From positions 1-64,000 of the forward strand of contig DDSH01000015.1 of NCBI GenBank assembly GCA_002343775.1: a stretch of DNA of 64,000 nucleotides, in the 5' to 3' direction. The translations under genes and the position numbers were made by a program. The notes beneath the pieces were generated by a model. That model was not told where the DNA came from. It did not search any database and saw nothing but the letters and a program-made list of their open reading frames with translations. Shown here piece after piece: positions 42,204 through 49,527 of this stretch; the first letter of the stretch is position 1; the number at the start of each line of letters is the position of its first letter. The DNA comes from Anaerolineales bacterium UBA2395. GTDB taxonomy: Bacteria; Chloroflexota; Anaerolineae; Anaerolineales; Villigracilaceae.

Positions 42204-42280
42204 AACCACAAAGGCACCAAGACGCAAAGTCTCAAAGAATAAAAAACTTTGTGGCTTCGTGACTTCGAGCCTTGGTGGTT
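42204..42280. repeat. Long AACCACAAAGG-family hairpin repeat
   Basis: AACCACAAAGGCACCAAGAC and onward to 42236, then AATAAAAAA-rich centre, then CTTTGTGGCTTCGTGACTTC to GGTGGTT at 42280. The outer arms are complementary over their ends and repeat an 11-12 base CAAAG-type unit internally. Intergenic, between the GT4 and NTF2-like genes. Confidence 0.75.
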
Positions 42281-42315
42281 GGGTGTAAGGTGCTTATTCA
42301 AAGATAATGGACGGC

Positions 42316-43350
42316 CTATCGTCCATCGTCTAACAAAACTTTGAGATAGGACTCGACCATCTGGTCAAGCCCAAATTGCGACTCAGCCCGCTTCCTTGCC
42401 GCCGCCCGGAATTGACTCTGTTTCTCCAGCACTTCCCCCGCCGACGCTGCGAGCGTGTCCACGTCCGGCGTTTCTAGCTTCCACGGGTTCGCGCCGTAGG
42501 GGACGATACAACCCGCATCGTCCGAGACCAATTCTTTGAGCGAGCCACTGTCGAACCCGATGACGGGCAATCCGCACGCCAATGCTTCGATGACCGAATT
42601 CGGGCAGGGCGGGTTGACTTCGGCACAGTACATCAGGTGCGAGGAACGCGCCAGTTTGGGAATATCCACTCGCGGGACGGTGCCAAGGAATTTGACAGAG
42701 AGATTCACCACAGAGTTCACAGAGAGCACGGAGGTTAATTTTCTTTGGGTTCCTTCATCCACTGTGCCAGCGACAACGACTTCCATCGGATATTTTGACG
42801 ATAGTTTCTCCGCCACGCTCACGGCATGGAACAGACCGGAGTTCAATCCGCGCGCGAGGCTGCCTTCGAGAAGGAGCATCCGGTATCTGTCTGTCGGTCG
42901 GTCAGACTCGCCTTCAGGCGTGTACGTGTCCAAGTCCACGCCGTTGATGATGACCGTGGCGGGCGCTTTCGCCGCGCCGTACCAATCTTCCCACCATTTG
43001 CGAATGAACTGACTTTGGTAGATGACCCTGTCTGCGAAATGGTTGCGGATGGTGGCAAGCATCAAATTCCCATACTCGGCGCGGACGGTGTATTTGACTC
43101 CCGACCATTTCACGCGCTGCACCCAGTTGATTCCATCCAACCTTTGGACGACGCGAATGCCCCGTTGCCGAATCCGCTTCAGGTCCAGTAAGAAGCGGGT
43201 CCCGGCGATGACGAGCACCGCGTCAGACTTGTCGTTCAGGTCATGGGTCACGTCGATATTGCGGGCTTTTAATCCCTGCTCGAATTTCAAACGGAAGGAC
43301 GCCATGCCGCCTGTCCCTTGCACGAAAGGCGTGATGCAAATACGGGTCAT
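42316..43350 (-). CDS. GT4-type glycosyltransferase
   Basis: A 344-residue GT-B glycosyltransferase, MTRICITPFVQGTGGMASFR at its start, nucleotide-sugar-site features NSVIEALACGLPVIGFDSGSL and a C-terminal alpha-helical tail. The frame carries an ACCACAGAG-type repeat at 42706-42737, read as KLTSVLSVNSVVNLSV, in the middle of the protein. No Shine-Dalgarno; TATAAT ends seven bases before ATG 43350, suggesting a leaderless transcript. Donor and acceptor unknown; nearby membrane genes suggest envelope glycans. Confidence 0.85.
   Translation of the reverse strand: MTRICITPFVQGTGGMASFRLKFEQGLKARNIDVTHDLNDKSDAVLVIAGTRFLLDLKRIRQRGIRVVQRLDGINWVQRVKWSGVKYTVRAEYGNLMLATIRNHFADRVIYQSQFIRKWWEDWYGAAKAPATVIINGVDLDTYTPEGESDRPTDRYRMLLLEGSLARGLNSGLFHAVSVAEKLSSKYPMEVVVAGTVDEGTQRKLTSVLSVNSVVNLSVKFLGTVPRVDIPKLARSSHLMYCAEVNPPCPNSVIEALACGLPVIGFDSGSLKELVSDDAGCIVPYGANPWKLETPDVDTLAASAGEVLEKQSQFRAAARKRAESQFGLDQMVESYLKVLLDDGR
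42706..42737. repeat. ACCACAGAG-family repeat inside a glycosyltransferase gene
   Basis: CACCACAGAGTTCACAGAGA followed by GCACGGAGGTTA. Three near-repeats of the CACAGAG/CACGGAG unit at 10-12 base steps. It stays in frame with the gene. Confidence 0.7.
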
Positions 43351-43357
43351 GGATAAA

Positions 43358-43363
43358 ATTATA
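43358..43363 (-). promoter_or_regulatory. -10 element, leaderless type, of the GT4 gene
   Basis: TATAAT on the minus strand, seven bases before the ATG at 43350, with no Shine-Dalgarno between. The -35 region is weak. Confidence 0.5.
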
Positions 43364-43416
43364 ACGTAACGGATTTATGGTATCCTTGATTTAATATCCT
43401 CTGGGAGACAGTGTTC

Positions 43417-44052
43417 ATGTATATTGCAATCGAGGGCGTCATTGGTGTTGGCAAGACCACGCTCGCCCGTCTGTTACAGCCAGCCTTTGAAGCGGAAGTA
43501 TTGTTGGAGGTTTTCGAGGAAAACCCGTTCCTCTCCGATTTTTACGGCGACCGTGCCCGGTATGCCTTCCAAACACAGATCTTCTTTTTGCTCAGCCGCT
43601 ATCGCCAGCAGAACAATAATGTTCCCAGCATCCTCGCTGTCGGAAAGAGCCTGATCTCCGATTACACCTTTGCCAAAGACGCGCTTTTTGCAGGCATCAA
43701 CCTGAAAGGCGACGAGCTGGACATGTATCACAAAGTCCATGAGGCGTTGGGTGAGAAAATTCCAAAACCCGACCTGCTGGTGTATTTACAAGCCACCACC
43801 GATACGCTCATGCAGCGTATTGCCTTCCGTGACCGACCCTATGAGCGCCAAATGGAACGCGCTTATATCGATGAGTTGAACACAGCGTACGAAGTATTCT
43901 TTTCAAAGCCGTATGACCACACGCCCATTTTGAAAATAGACACGAACGATTTGAACATTATCCAGAACGCGGAACACATCAAACTGATCGAAAATCGCAT
44001 CCGCGAGACGTTGGGCTTGACCCCATACCAGGCGACGATGCCGCTGAAATAG
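43417..44052 (+). CDS. Deoxynucleoside kinase 1
   Basis: A 211-residue kinase of the dNK/dGK family: P-loop EGVIGVGKTT, substrate Glu/Arg region EVFEENPFLSDFYGDRARYA, DYTFAKDALFAG where other members have the DR(S/Y) motif, and lid FRDRPYERQMER. It phosphorylates deoxynucleosides for salvage, specificity unknown. ATG 43417 follows GGGAG by ten bases; a GTG six bases earlier is too close to that site. It is paired with the nucleotidyltransferase gene 10 bases on, and has a paralogue at 46721. Confidence 0.9.
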   Translation: MYIAIEGVIGVGKTTLARLLQPAFEAEVLLEVFEENPFLSDFYGDRARYAFQTQIFFLLSRYRQQNNNVPSILAVGKSLISDYTFAKDALFAGINLKGDELDMYHKVHEALGEKIPKPDLLVYLQATTDTLMQRIAFRDRPYERQMERAYIDELNTAYEVFFSKPYDHTPILKIDTNDLNIIQNAEHIKLIENRIRETLGLTPYQATMPLK

Positions 44053-44062
44053 GCAGGTTCAC

Positions 44063-45091
44063 ATGCGAGTAACGCGAGATTCCCTTTTGCGCATTGCCCG
44101 TGAGACCGTTCAAGAACGGGCATACAATGATCCCGACATCATCGCCGCCTACCTGACCGGGTCTCTGCGCACACCGGAGCCAATGATCGGCGGTACGGCA
44201 GATATTGATATTGTGTTCGTCACCAAGACGCCGCCAATGAAGAAGCGCGAGTTCGTCAAACTCACTCCTGACTTCCACATTGACATCAGCCGCCGTGCCA
44301 AAGACGAATTCAAGTTACCGCGCGAGTTACGCGGCGACCCGTGGCTGGGATACGAAATGTACGACCCAATCTTGTTGTACGAACGCGAAAAATTCTTCGA
44401 CTTTGTGCAAGCCAGCCTGCGCGCAGGCTTTGAGTTCGAACAACCGCCGTTGATGTTACAGCGTTGCAAAACATTGCTTGCTCATGGACGCGGCATTTGG
44501 ATGGATATTTCTGAATTGGAATCGCCAGCCGGGGCGAAGGATGTTAGAAAATATTTGAAATCGCTTTTCCATGCCATTAATGCCATCGCCGAGTTGAGCG
44601 GTCCACCTATTCAAGAGCGCCGCCTTCTGCTCGAGTTCCCCGCCCGCGCCGAAGCGGCTCAAAAGCCGGAGATGGTTGCTGCCGTGTATGGGCTGATCGG
44701 TGCGAACCGTGTCAACCCCGCAACGGTCAAAGGCTGGCTCGCAGACTGGAAATCCGCGTTTCAACTTGCCAGTGAAAAACCGGGCGTGGATGGGCGCATC
44801 CACACGACCCGCCTGAACTACTACGACAAAGCCATCAAAGCCATGCTGGACGGCGATACGCCTCTTTCTGCGCTGTGGGCTCTTCTTCAAACCTGGACAT
44901 TATCTTCCGAGATGCTGGGCGGTGATCACCTCAAATTCTGGGAGAACGCCTGCACTGAGTTGGGTCTGCTGGGTGATGGGTTTCAAGAAAAAGTTGATGG
45001 ATTGGATCGTCTCCTGGACGAGATCGAGATCACCTTTGAAGAGATTGCCACCGCCAACGGGTTGGATGTGGAACCATTGGCAGGTTTGTAA
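44063..45091 (+). CDS. Nucleotidyltransferase-fold protein
   Basis: A 342-residue protein. The N-terminal part has a pol-beta-like nucleotidyltransferase pattern: AAYLTGSLRTPEPMIGGTAD with IDIVFV (GS...DID) near residues 30-55 and another acidic strand FHIDISRR. The remainder is helical and unrecognised. It follows the kinase by ten bases and is probably co-transcribed. The target could be a nucleotide, tRNA or small molecule; none is shown. Its last bases contain the -35 of the following RNA. Confidence 0.65.
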   Translation: MRVTRDSLLRIARETVQERAYNDPDIIAAYLTGSLRTPEPMIGGTADIDIVFVTKTPPMKKREFVKLTPDFHIDISRRAKDEFKLPRELRGDPWLGYEMYDPILLYEREKFFDFVQASLRAGFEFEQPPLMLQRCKTLLAHGRGIWMDISELESPAGAKDVRKYLKSLFHAINAIAELSGPPIQERRLLLEFPARAEAAQKPEMVAAVYGLIGANRVNPATVKGWLADWKSAFQLASEKPGVDGRIHTTRLNYYDKAIKAMLDGDTPLSALWALLQTWTLSSEMLGGDHLKFWENACTELGLLGDGFQEKVDGLDRLLDEIEITFEEIATANGLDVEPLAGL

Positions 45092-45104
45092 ATGCGGGTA
45101 TAAT
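45077..45104 (+). promoter_or_regulatory. Sigma70-type promoter of the candidate RNA
   Basis: TTGGCA (45077-45082), 16-base spacer, TATAAT (45099-45104). The -35 overlaps the end of the nucleotidyltransferase gene. Predicted start near 45111. Confidence 0.55.
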
Positions 45105-45110
45105 CAGCGC

Positions 45111-45223
45111 CGATGTTCCGAGGAAATCCCCTGCACCACCCACTTGAAAAATCCCGACTGGGCGCACTGTTCGTTTCATCCATCGTTCTCGAAAAGCCTG
45201 ACAATTAATTGTCAGGCTTTTTT
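45111..45223 (+). ncRNA. Candidate small RNA or attenuated leader
   Basis: About 113 bases between a good promoter and a strong terminator. The terminator is a 15-bp stem AAAAGCCTGACAATT / AATTGTCAGGCTTTT with TTTTTT (45192-45223). Upstream, GCGCC (45107-45111) can pair with GGCGC (45157-45161) to close a helix. No open frame of note lies inside. Either a free small RNA or a transcription-attenuated leader of the following gene, whose ATG is 18 bases after the terminator. I do not recognise an RNA family. Confidence 0.45.
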
Positions 45224-45240
45224 CTTAAGATTGGAGTTTT

Positions 45241-45588
45241 ATGGAAAATTTTACCGATATAAAACTGGAGATCTTCGTCCCGCAGGGACATGTGGAAAAA
45301 GTCCGCGATGCACTGGCAAAGGCGGGGGTGGGCGTGATCGGAAACTATGACCATTGCTTTGCCATCTCGCAGGTGCAGGGATCGTTCCGTCCGCTTGAGG
45401 GAGCCAGCCCGTTCGATGGAGAAATCGGGGAGATCAGCCTCGCGGTCGAGTACAAGATCGAAGTCAATTGCCGACGCGAACAAGTGGAAGAAGCGGTCCG
45501 AGCGGTGCGTGTGTCCCATCCATATGAAGAGCCGTTGATCAATATTATTCCGCTGGCGAATCATTTGTTCGATATGGGAAAACAATGA
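45241..45588 (+). CDS. Standalone Nif3-insert / PII-like domain protein
   Basis: A 115-residue protein equivalent to the insertion domain of Nif3/YqfO proteins: KLEIFVPQGHVEKVRDALAK, GVIGNYDHCFAISQVQGSFR, PLEGASPF and the end VSHPYEEPLINIIPL. The domain has a PII/CutA-like fold and is usually found inside Nif3 or as a separate gene; the activity is unknown. GGAG is five bases from the ATG. It follows the terminator of the candidate RNA and precedes pyrB by 84 bases. Confidence 0.8.
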   Translation: MENFTDIKLEIFVPQGHVEKVRDALAKAGVGVIGNYDHCFAISQVQGSFRPLEGASPFDGEIGEISLAVEYKIEVNCRREQVEEAVRAVRVSHPYEEPLINIIPLANHLFDMGKQ

Positions 45589-45672
45589 AAGAGGAAAGAA
45601 TCTAAAATTGTATTCCCTGATGAAACCATAAAATGCCTGAACTACCAAACCACTCAAACAGGAGACTACCAT

Positions 45673-46656
45673 ATGCCAACCGATCCACAATCCCCCTACC
45701 TGCCCTTCGGCGAAAATAAAAATGCTGACTGGTACGGTAAGGACATCATATCCGTCAAGCAGTTCAGCCGCGCCGATCTGGAGTACGTCTTCGGTGTGGC
45801 GCACGAGATGCGCGGCATGGTCGAGCGCGTCGGGACGTTCGATTTGCTGAAAGGGAAAATTCTGGCGAACCTGTTCTATGAACCGTCCACGAGAACGTCG
45901 TCGTCGTTCACTGCCGCGATGGAGCGGCTCGGCGGCTCGGTCATCCCGATCAATGAGGTGAAGTATTCGTCGGTGTCGAAGGGCGAGAGCCTGCCCGATA
46001 CCATCCGCACGCTGGAATGCTACGCCGATGTGATCGTGCTGCGCCATCCCGAAACCGGTTCGGCGGCGATCGCGGCAAAGGCGGCAAGGAAACCGATCAT
46101 CAACGCGGGCGACGGCGTGGGCGAGCATCCCACACAGGCATTGCTCGATGCATTTACGATCTTCGAGGAACTCGGCGCAGGTCAGGTGGACGGCATGACC
46201 GTGACCATGCTTGGCGACCTGAAATACGGGCGCACGGTCCATTCGCTGGCGCGGCTGCTATCGTTGTTCAAGGTCAGGTTGAATTATGTCTCGCCAGATA
46301 TTTTGAAGATGCCGAAGGAAGTGATGGATGAAGTCGGTGCGAAGGGCATTCCGCAGGCAGAGTATTCTTCACTCGAAAAAGTTCTGCCCGAAACTGATGT
46401 GCTGTATGTCACGCGCGTCCAGAAGGAACGCTTCGAAGACCCCGCCGATTATGAAAAGGTCAAGGGCGCGTATGTGATCGACCCCGCAGTGATGAAAGCC
46501 GCCAAACAGGAAATGATCGTGATGCATCCGCTTCCGCGCGTGACCGAGATCAGTACCGACTTCGACGATGACCCCCGCGCCGCCTATTTCCGTCAGATGG
46601 AGTATGGATTGTATGTGAGAATGGCGCTGCTGGCGATGGTGTTGGGAAAGGCGTAA
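45673..46656 (+). CDS. pyrB: Aspartate carbamoyltransferase, catalytic chain
   Basis: A 327-residue carbamoyltransferase of pyrimidine synthesis (aspartate + carbamoyl phosphate). It has the carbamoyl-phosphate loop FYEPSTRTSSSF, GDGVGEHPTQALLDAF, GDLKYGRTVHSLARLL and the aspartate-side HPLPRVTEI. A regulatory chain is not adjacent. ACAGGAG precedes the ATG. A bidirectional terminator follows at 46671. Confidence 0.96.
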   Translation: MPTDPQSPYLPFGENKNADWYGKDIISVKQFSRADLEYVFGVAHEMRGMVERVGTFDLLKGKILANLFYEPSTRTSSSFTAAMERLGGSVIPINEVKYSSVSKGESLPDTIRTLECYADVIVLRHPETGSAAIAAKAARKPIINAGDGVGEHPTQALLDAFTIFEELGAGQVDGMTVTMLGDLKYGRTVHSLARLLSLFKVRLNYVSPDILKMPKEVMDEVGAKGIPQAEYSSLEKVLPETDVLYVTRVQKERFEDPADYEKVKGAYVIDPAVMKAAKQEMIVMHPLPRVTEISTDFDDDPRAAYFRQMEYGLYVRMALLAMVLGKA

Positions 46657-46670
46657 ATCAGCAGGCAAAT

Positions 46671-46705
46671 AAAAAGAGTTGCGACATCACTTCGCAACTC
46701 TTTTT
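46671..46705. terminator. Bidirectional terminator between pyrB and a kinase gene
   Basis: A 14-bp stem AAAAAGAGTTGCGA / TCGCAACTCTTTTT with a seven-base loop, 14 bases past the pyrB stop. It also lies 15 bases past the stop of the minus-strand kinase at 46721. Confidence 0.92.
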
Positions 46706-46720
46706 ATTTCGTAATCGATT

Positions 46721-47386
46721 CTAGTCTTCCGCCGCTCTTGCCACTTCTTCCGGCTCGAAGACCACTTCCTCTTTGCCGGTCAGTTTTGCGTCTATTTTTG
46801 AAGCGATCAGTCGCAAGTGGCCGTTGTGGGCGACGTAGTCCAGATCATCAGCGGGGACGGCAAGCACGGGACAAAGGGTGAAGTTTTCGATCCAGCCTTC
46901 GTAGAGATTGTTCAGGTTTTGCAGGTAATCGGGCGAGATCTGGCGCTCATAATCACGCCCGCGCTGATTGATGCGGTTCATGAGCGTATCCACCGAGGCG
47001 CGCAGATAGATCACCAGATCGGGCGGCGGCAGGAATTGCACAGACGTTTCGTATAATTCACGGTAGGTCTGGAAATCACGATCCGCCATGTTGCCCTGTT
47101 TGTAAAGGTTGTACGCGAAGATTTCCGCATCTTCGTACACGCTGCGGTCCTGGATGACAGAGTTGGGGTGTTGGGCAAGGTTGAAATGCGAGCGCAGTCG
47201 GTGGGTGAGGAAAAATACCTGGGAATGAAATGCCCAGGCGGTCATGTTGCCGTAGAAATCAGCGAGATAGGGATTTTCCGTCACCGGTTCATAGAACGGG
47301 TCCCAGCCCATCTCTTCGCACAGCATTCTGACGAGCGTGGATTTCCCCACACCTATATTCCCGGCAACGGCGACAAATCGTTTCAT
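46721..47386 (-). CDS. Deoxynucleoside kinase 2
   Basis: A 221-residue kinase paralogous to the gene at 43417: P-loop GNIGVGKSTL, EPVTENPYLADFYGNMTAWA, the substrate/phosphoryl site DRSVYEDAEIFAYNLY and lid RGRDYERQISP. It is closer to the canonical dNK/dAK sequence than its paralogue. Two kinases of differing specificity would allow salvage of several deoxynucleosides. A GAGAAG sequence precedes the ATG. The two genes flank pyrB, which fits a nucleotide-supply neighbourhood. Confidence 0.92.
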   Translation of the reverse strand: MKRFVAVAGNIGVGKSTLVRMLCEEMGWDPFYEPVTENPYLADFYGNMTAWAFHSQVFFLTHRLRSHFNLAQHPNSVIQDRSVYEDAEIFAYNLYKQGNMADRDFQTYRELYETSVQFLPPPDLVIYLRASVDTLMNRINQRGRDYERQISPDYLQNLNNLYEGWIENFTLCPVLAVPADDLDYVAHNGHLRLIASKIDAKLTGKEEVVFEPEEVARAAED

Positions 47387-47523
47387 GGTCTTCTCTCCGA
47401 GGCGTTTGTGATTGTAGTCCTGCCGCGAATTTTCCTCTACATGCTGCGACAGCCTATCTGAAATGGATCGACTTTATCTTACCACCACGAGAAAAATCGG
47501 CGCGGAGTTTTAAGGATAAAGAC

Positions 47524-47564
47524 AACAAAAAAAGGGCGGGCAATGCGCCCGCCCTTTTTTTGTT
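47524..47564 (-). terminator. Strong terminator of the DsbA-like gene
   Basis: An 18-bp stem AACAAAAAAAGGGCGGGC / GCCCGCCCTTTTTTTGTT with loop AATGC. The stem begins inside the stop codon of the gene at 47563. Seven A and seven T make it usable on both strands. Confidence 0.93.
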
Positions 47565-48411
47565 ATTGGGTCTTTGCCAGTTCGGCTTCGATGATCTGTA
47601 CGAAATATTCGATGGGATACGCCCCGCCAAGGCGATACCCGTTGACGAAGAAGGTCGGTGTGCCGCCCACAGCGGATTCGCCATTTGAGTCGATGGGCAG
47701 GGAGGCGGCATACTGCATATCGTTCTGGATGAACTCCTCATACTTGCGGCTGACCATGCACTCTTCAAATGTCGCCACGTCCAGGTTGAAACTTGCCGCC
47801 AGATCATTGTAGAAGGTTTGCTCAAGTATCGTGCCGGATTGGTTGTTCAAACTTTCCTGATTTGCGAACAGGGCATCGTGAAATTCCCAATAGGCGTTCT
47901 GGTCTCCGGCGCACAGAGCGGCTTCGGCGGCGGGCAGGGCGTTCTGGTGGAAGGATAACGGGAAGTTGCGGTACACGAAGCGGATCTTATCCGGGTAGGC
48001 TTCCATCAGCGCGTCGTACACCTGAACGTGCCAGCGCCAGCAGTATGGGCATTGGTAATCGCTGAATTCAACAATGGTGATGGGTGCATCATCGGGACCA
48101 CGGCTTGGGAAACCTTCCGTTTCGATCTCATACACGACAGGTTCGGGGATGGCGGTGGGCAAGGGTGTAACCTCGACATAGATTGGTTCCGGGTTGGCAA
48201 CAACGGCAGTCGTTGTTGCGGCAGCAGCGGACCGACCCCAAACCACATACCCGACCAGCAAGCCGACCCCAAAGGCTAACACCACCAGCACAGAGTAGAA
48301 ATGACTGCGCTTGAAGGTGATGAATTCCTCAGGGTCTTCAATGGCGGGAGTTTCTTCTTCGATGATCTCATCTTCGATAACAGGGGTTGATTTTCTGGAT
48401 TTTGTAGGCAT
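47563..48411 (-). CDS. Membrane-anchored DsbA-like thiol oxidoreductase
   Basis: A 282-residue protein: an acidic N-terminus, one membrane segment (about 38-58), a linker and a thioredoxin-fold domain with active site CPYC at 121-124 (EFSDYQCPYCWRWH). It resembles BdbD/DsbA-type oxidases with the fold-typical insertion and the cis-Pro region GTPTFFVNG. It would form or isomerise disulfides outside the cytoplasmic membrane. No Shine-Dalgarno; TATAAT ends nine bases before the ATG, suggesting a near-leaderless mRNA. Confidence 0.9.
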   Translation of the reverse strand: MPTKSRKSTPVIEDEIIEEETPAIEDPEEFITFKRSHFYSVLVVLAFGVGLLVGYVVWGRSAAAATTTAVVANPEPIYVEVTPLPTAIPEPVVYEIETEGFPSRGPDDAPITIVEFSDYQCPYCWRWHVQVYDALMEAYPDKIRFVYRNFPLSFHQNALPAAEAALCAGDQNAYWEFHDALFANQESLNNQSGTILEQTFYNDLAASFNLDVATFEECMVSRKYEEFIQNDMQYAASLPIDSNGESAVGGTPTFFVNGYRLGGAYPIEYFVQIIEAELAKTQ

Positions 48412-48521
48412 AGTTGCAAAATTATAGTCTTCTCCCCATTTTCGTACACTGGTACTTAAGTTTCTTTCATGTTTGCATCGTTTGGATAAAACCTGCGTAC
48501 ATGAACATGGAGGTACTTCTC

Positions 48522-48746
48522 ATGACCACTCAAAAAAGACACATTCCCTGGTATCTGTGGCCCTTCGCCGCGATCTGGAAATTGCTTGCGGTTATCGTAG
48601 AGATGACCGGGCGTTTCGTGGCGATGGTGCTTGGCATTGTGCTGGTGATCGTCGGGGTGCTCGTCAGCCTGACGATTGTCGGCGCGATTGTCGGTGTGCC
48701 GCTGGCGTTGATCGGCTTGCTGCTGTTCTTTCGCGGTCTCTTTTAG
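48522..48746 (+). CDS. Small two-pass membrane protein
   Basis: A 74-residue protein, MTTQKRHIPWYLWPFAAIWK, then two or three hydrophobic segments rich in Val, Ile and Gly ending in ALIGLLLFFRGLF. No family is recognised. ATG 48522 follows GGAGGT by nine bases, which supports it over the longer open frame from 48414. It is convergent with msrQ. A structural or sensing role is possible but not shown. Confidence 0.65.
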   Translation: MTTQKRHIPWYLWPFAAIWKLLAVIVEMTGRFVAMVLGIVLVIVGVLVSLTIVGAIVGVPLALIGLLLFFRGLF

Positions 48747-48761
48747 CGGTTCTTTCCAGAT

Positions 48762-48798
48762 GGGTGGATTCGCTCTATGTAGAGAGTCGAGTCCACCC
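48762..48798. terminator. Hairpin between convergent genes
   Basis: Nested stem: GGGTGGA / TCCACCC outside, TCG / CGA, then CTCTA / TAGAG inside. No long T-run on either side, so its strength as a terminator is doubtful. It lies between the small membrane protein and msrQ. Confidence 0.45.
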
Positions 48799-48800
48799 GG

Positions 48801-49481
48801 TTAGGATGCATCCACTTTCGGTTCTTGATTCTTTTTGGGTGTGTGAAACAGGCTGCGGGTCGGGAGTGAAGCGAGAAATTTCCGCACGGCGGGAATCCGC
48901 ATCAGCAGAAAAATCGCGAGGACAATCCCATAGATCAAGGGGCGGGCGATGTCGCCAGAGAGGGCGAAGATATCGCCTTTTTTGCTCCACGCGTAGTGGA
49001 GGACCGCCAGCGGAGCGATGAGATAAACGGTTTGGTGCAGGCGCTTCCAGTTTTTGCCGAGGCGGATCTTCCAGATGTCGAAGGAGGTGACGCCCAGCGG
49101 AATCAGCATAAAGAAGGTGATCGCGCCGACGATGATGTAGGGTTTGTCGAAGACCGTGCGGGCGATCAGACTCCACGCAAGACCGTAATCGAGGTGGACG
49201 AATATCAGTACGTGGATGGTTGCGTAGAGAAGCGAATACAAGCCCAATGTGCGGCGGCGCTTGAGTACTTCTTTCCAGCCGAAGAGGGTATTGAGCGGTG
49301 TGCAAAGCAGGGATAAGACCAGCAGGGTGATGGCGTGCCGCCCGGTACGTTGTTCCAGTTCCTGAATGGGGTTGATGGAGAATGTGCCGGTCAGCAGTTC
49401 GATGATGATCCAAACGATGGCAGACCAGGCGTAAACGTGGATGGCGATTTGAAGCGGGGTGTAGCGGTTGAGAATTTTCAT
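48801..49481 (-). CDS. msrQ: Haem-binding membrane subunit of MsrPQ
   Basis: A 226-residue membrane protein with six segments, of the ferric-reductase-like YedZ family: TGRHAITLLVLSLLCTPLNT, then HVLIFVHLDYG and LHQTVYLIAPLAVLHYAWS supply the haem-ligand histidines. MsrQ passes electrons from the quinone pool to MsrP, which reduces oxidised methionine outside the cytoplasmic membrane. The gene is 46 bases downstream of msrP, with a 33-base palindrome in the gap that covers the usual Shine-Dalgarno position. Confidence 0.92.
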   Translation of the reverse strand: MKILNRYTPLQIAIHVYAWSAIVWIIIELLTGTFSINPIQELEQRTGRHAITLLVLSLLCTPLNTLFGWKEVLKRRRTLGLYSLLYATIHVLIFVHLDYGLAWSLIARTVFDKPYIIVGAITFFMLIPLGVTSFDIWKIRLGKNWKRLHQTVYLIAPLAVLHYAWSKKGDIFALSGDIARPLIYGIVLAIFLLMRIPAVRKFLASLPTRSLFHTPKKNQEPKVDAS

Positions 49482-49489
49482 ATCTTATG

Positions 49490-49522
49490 AGACCTCCGAA
49501 GCCTTCAAGGCTTCGGAGGTCT
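49490..49522. repeat. 33-base palindrome, AGACCTCCGAAG variant
   Basis: AGACCTCCGAAGCCTT, one C, then its reverse complement. Same length and layout as the 19213 copy with several base changes in both arms. It lies between msrP and msrQ. Confidence 0.85.
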
Positions 49523-49527
49523 GCATT

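Noticed and set aside
45111..45223. 6S RNA identity for the candidate small RNA
   Set aside because: A short stretch (GATGTTC, CCCCTG) recalls 6S RNA, but the length is far too short and the central bubble is not evident.
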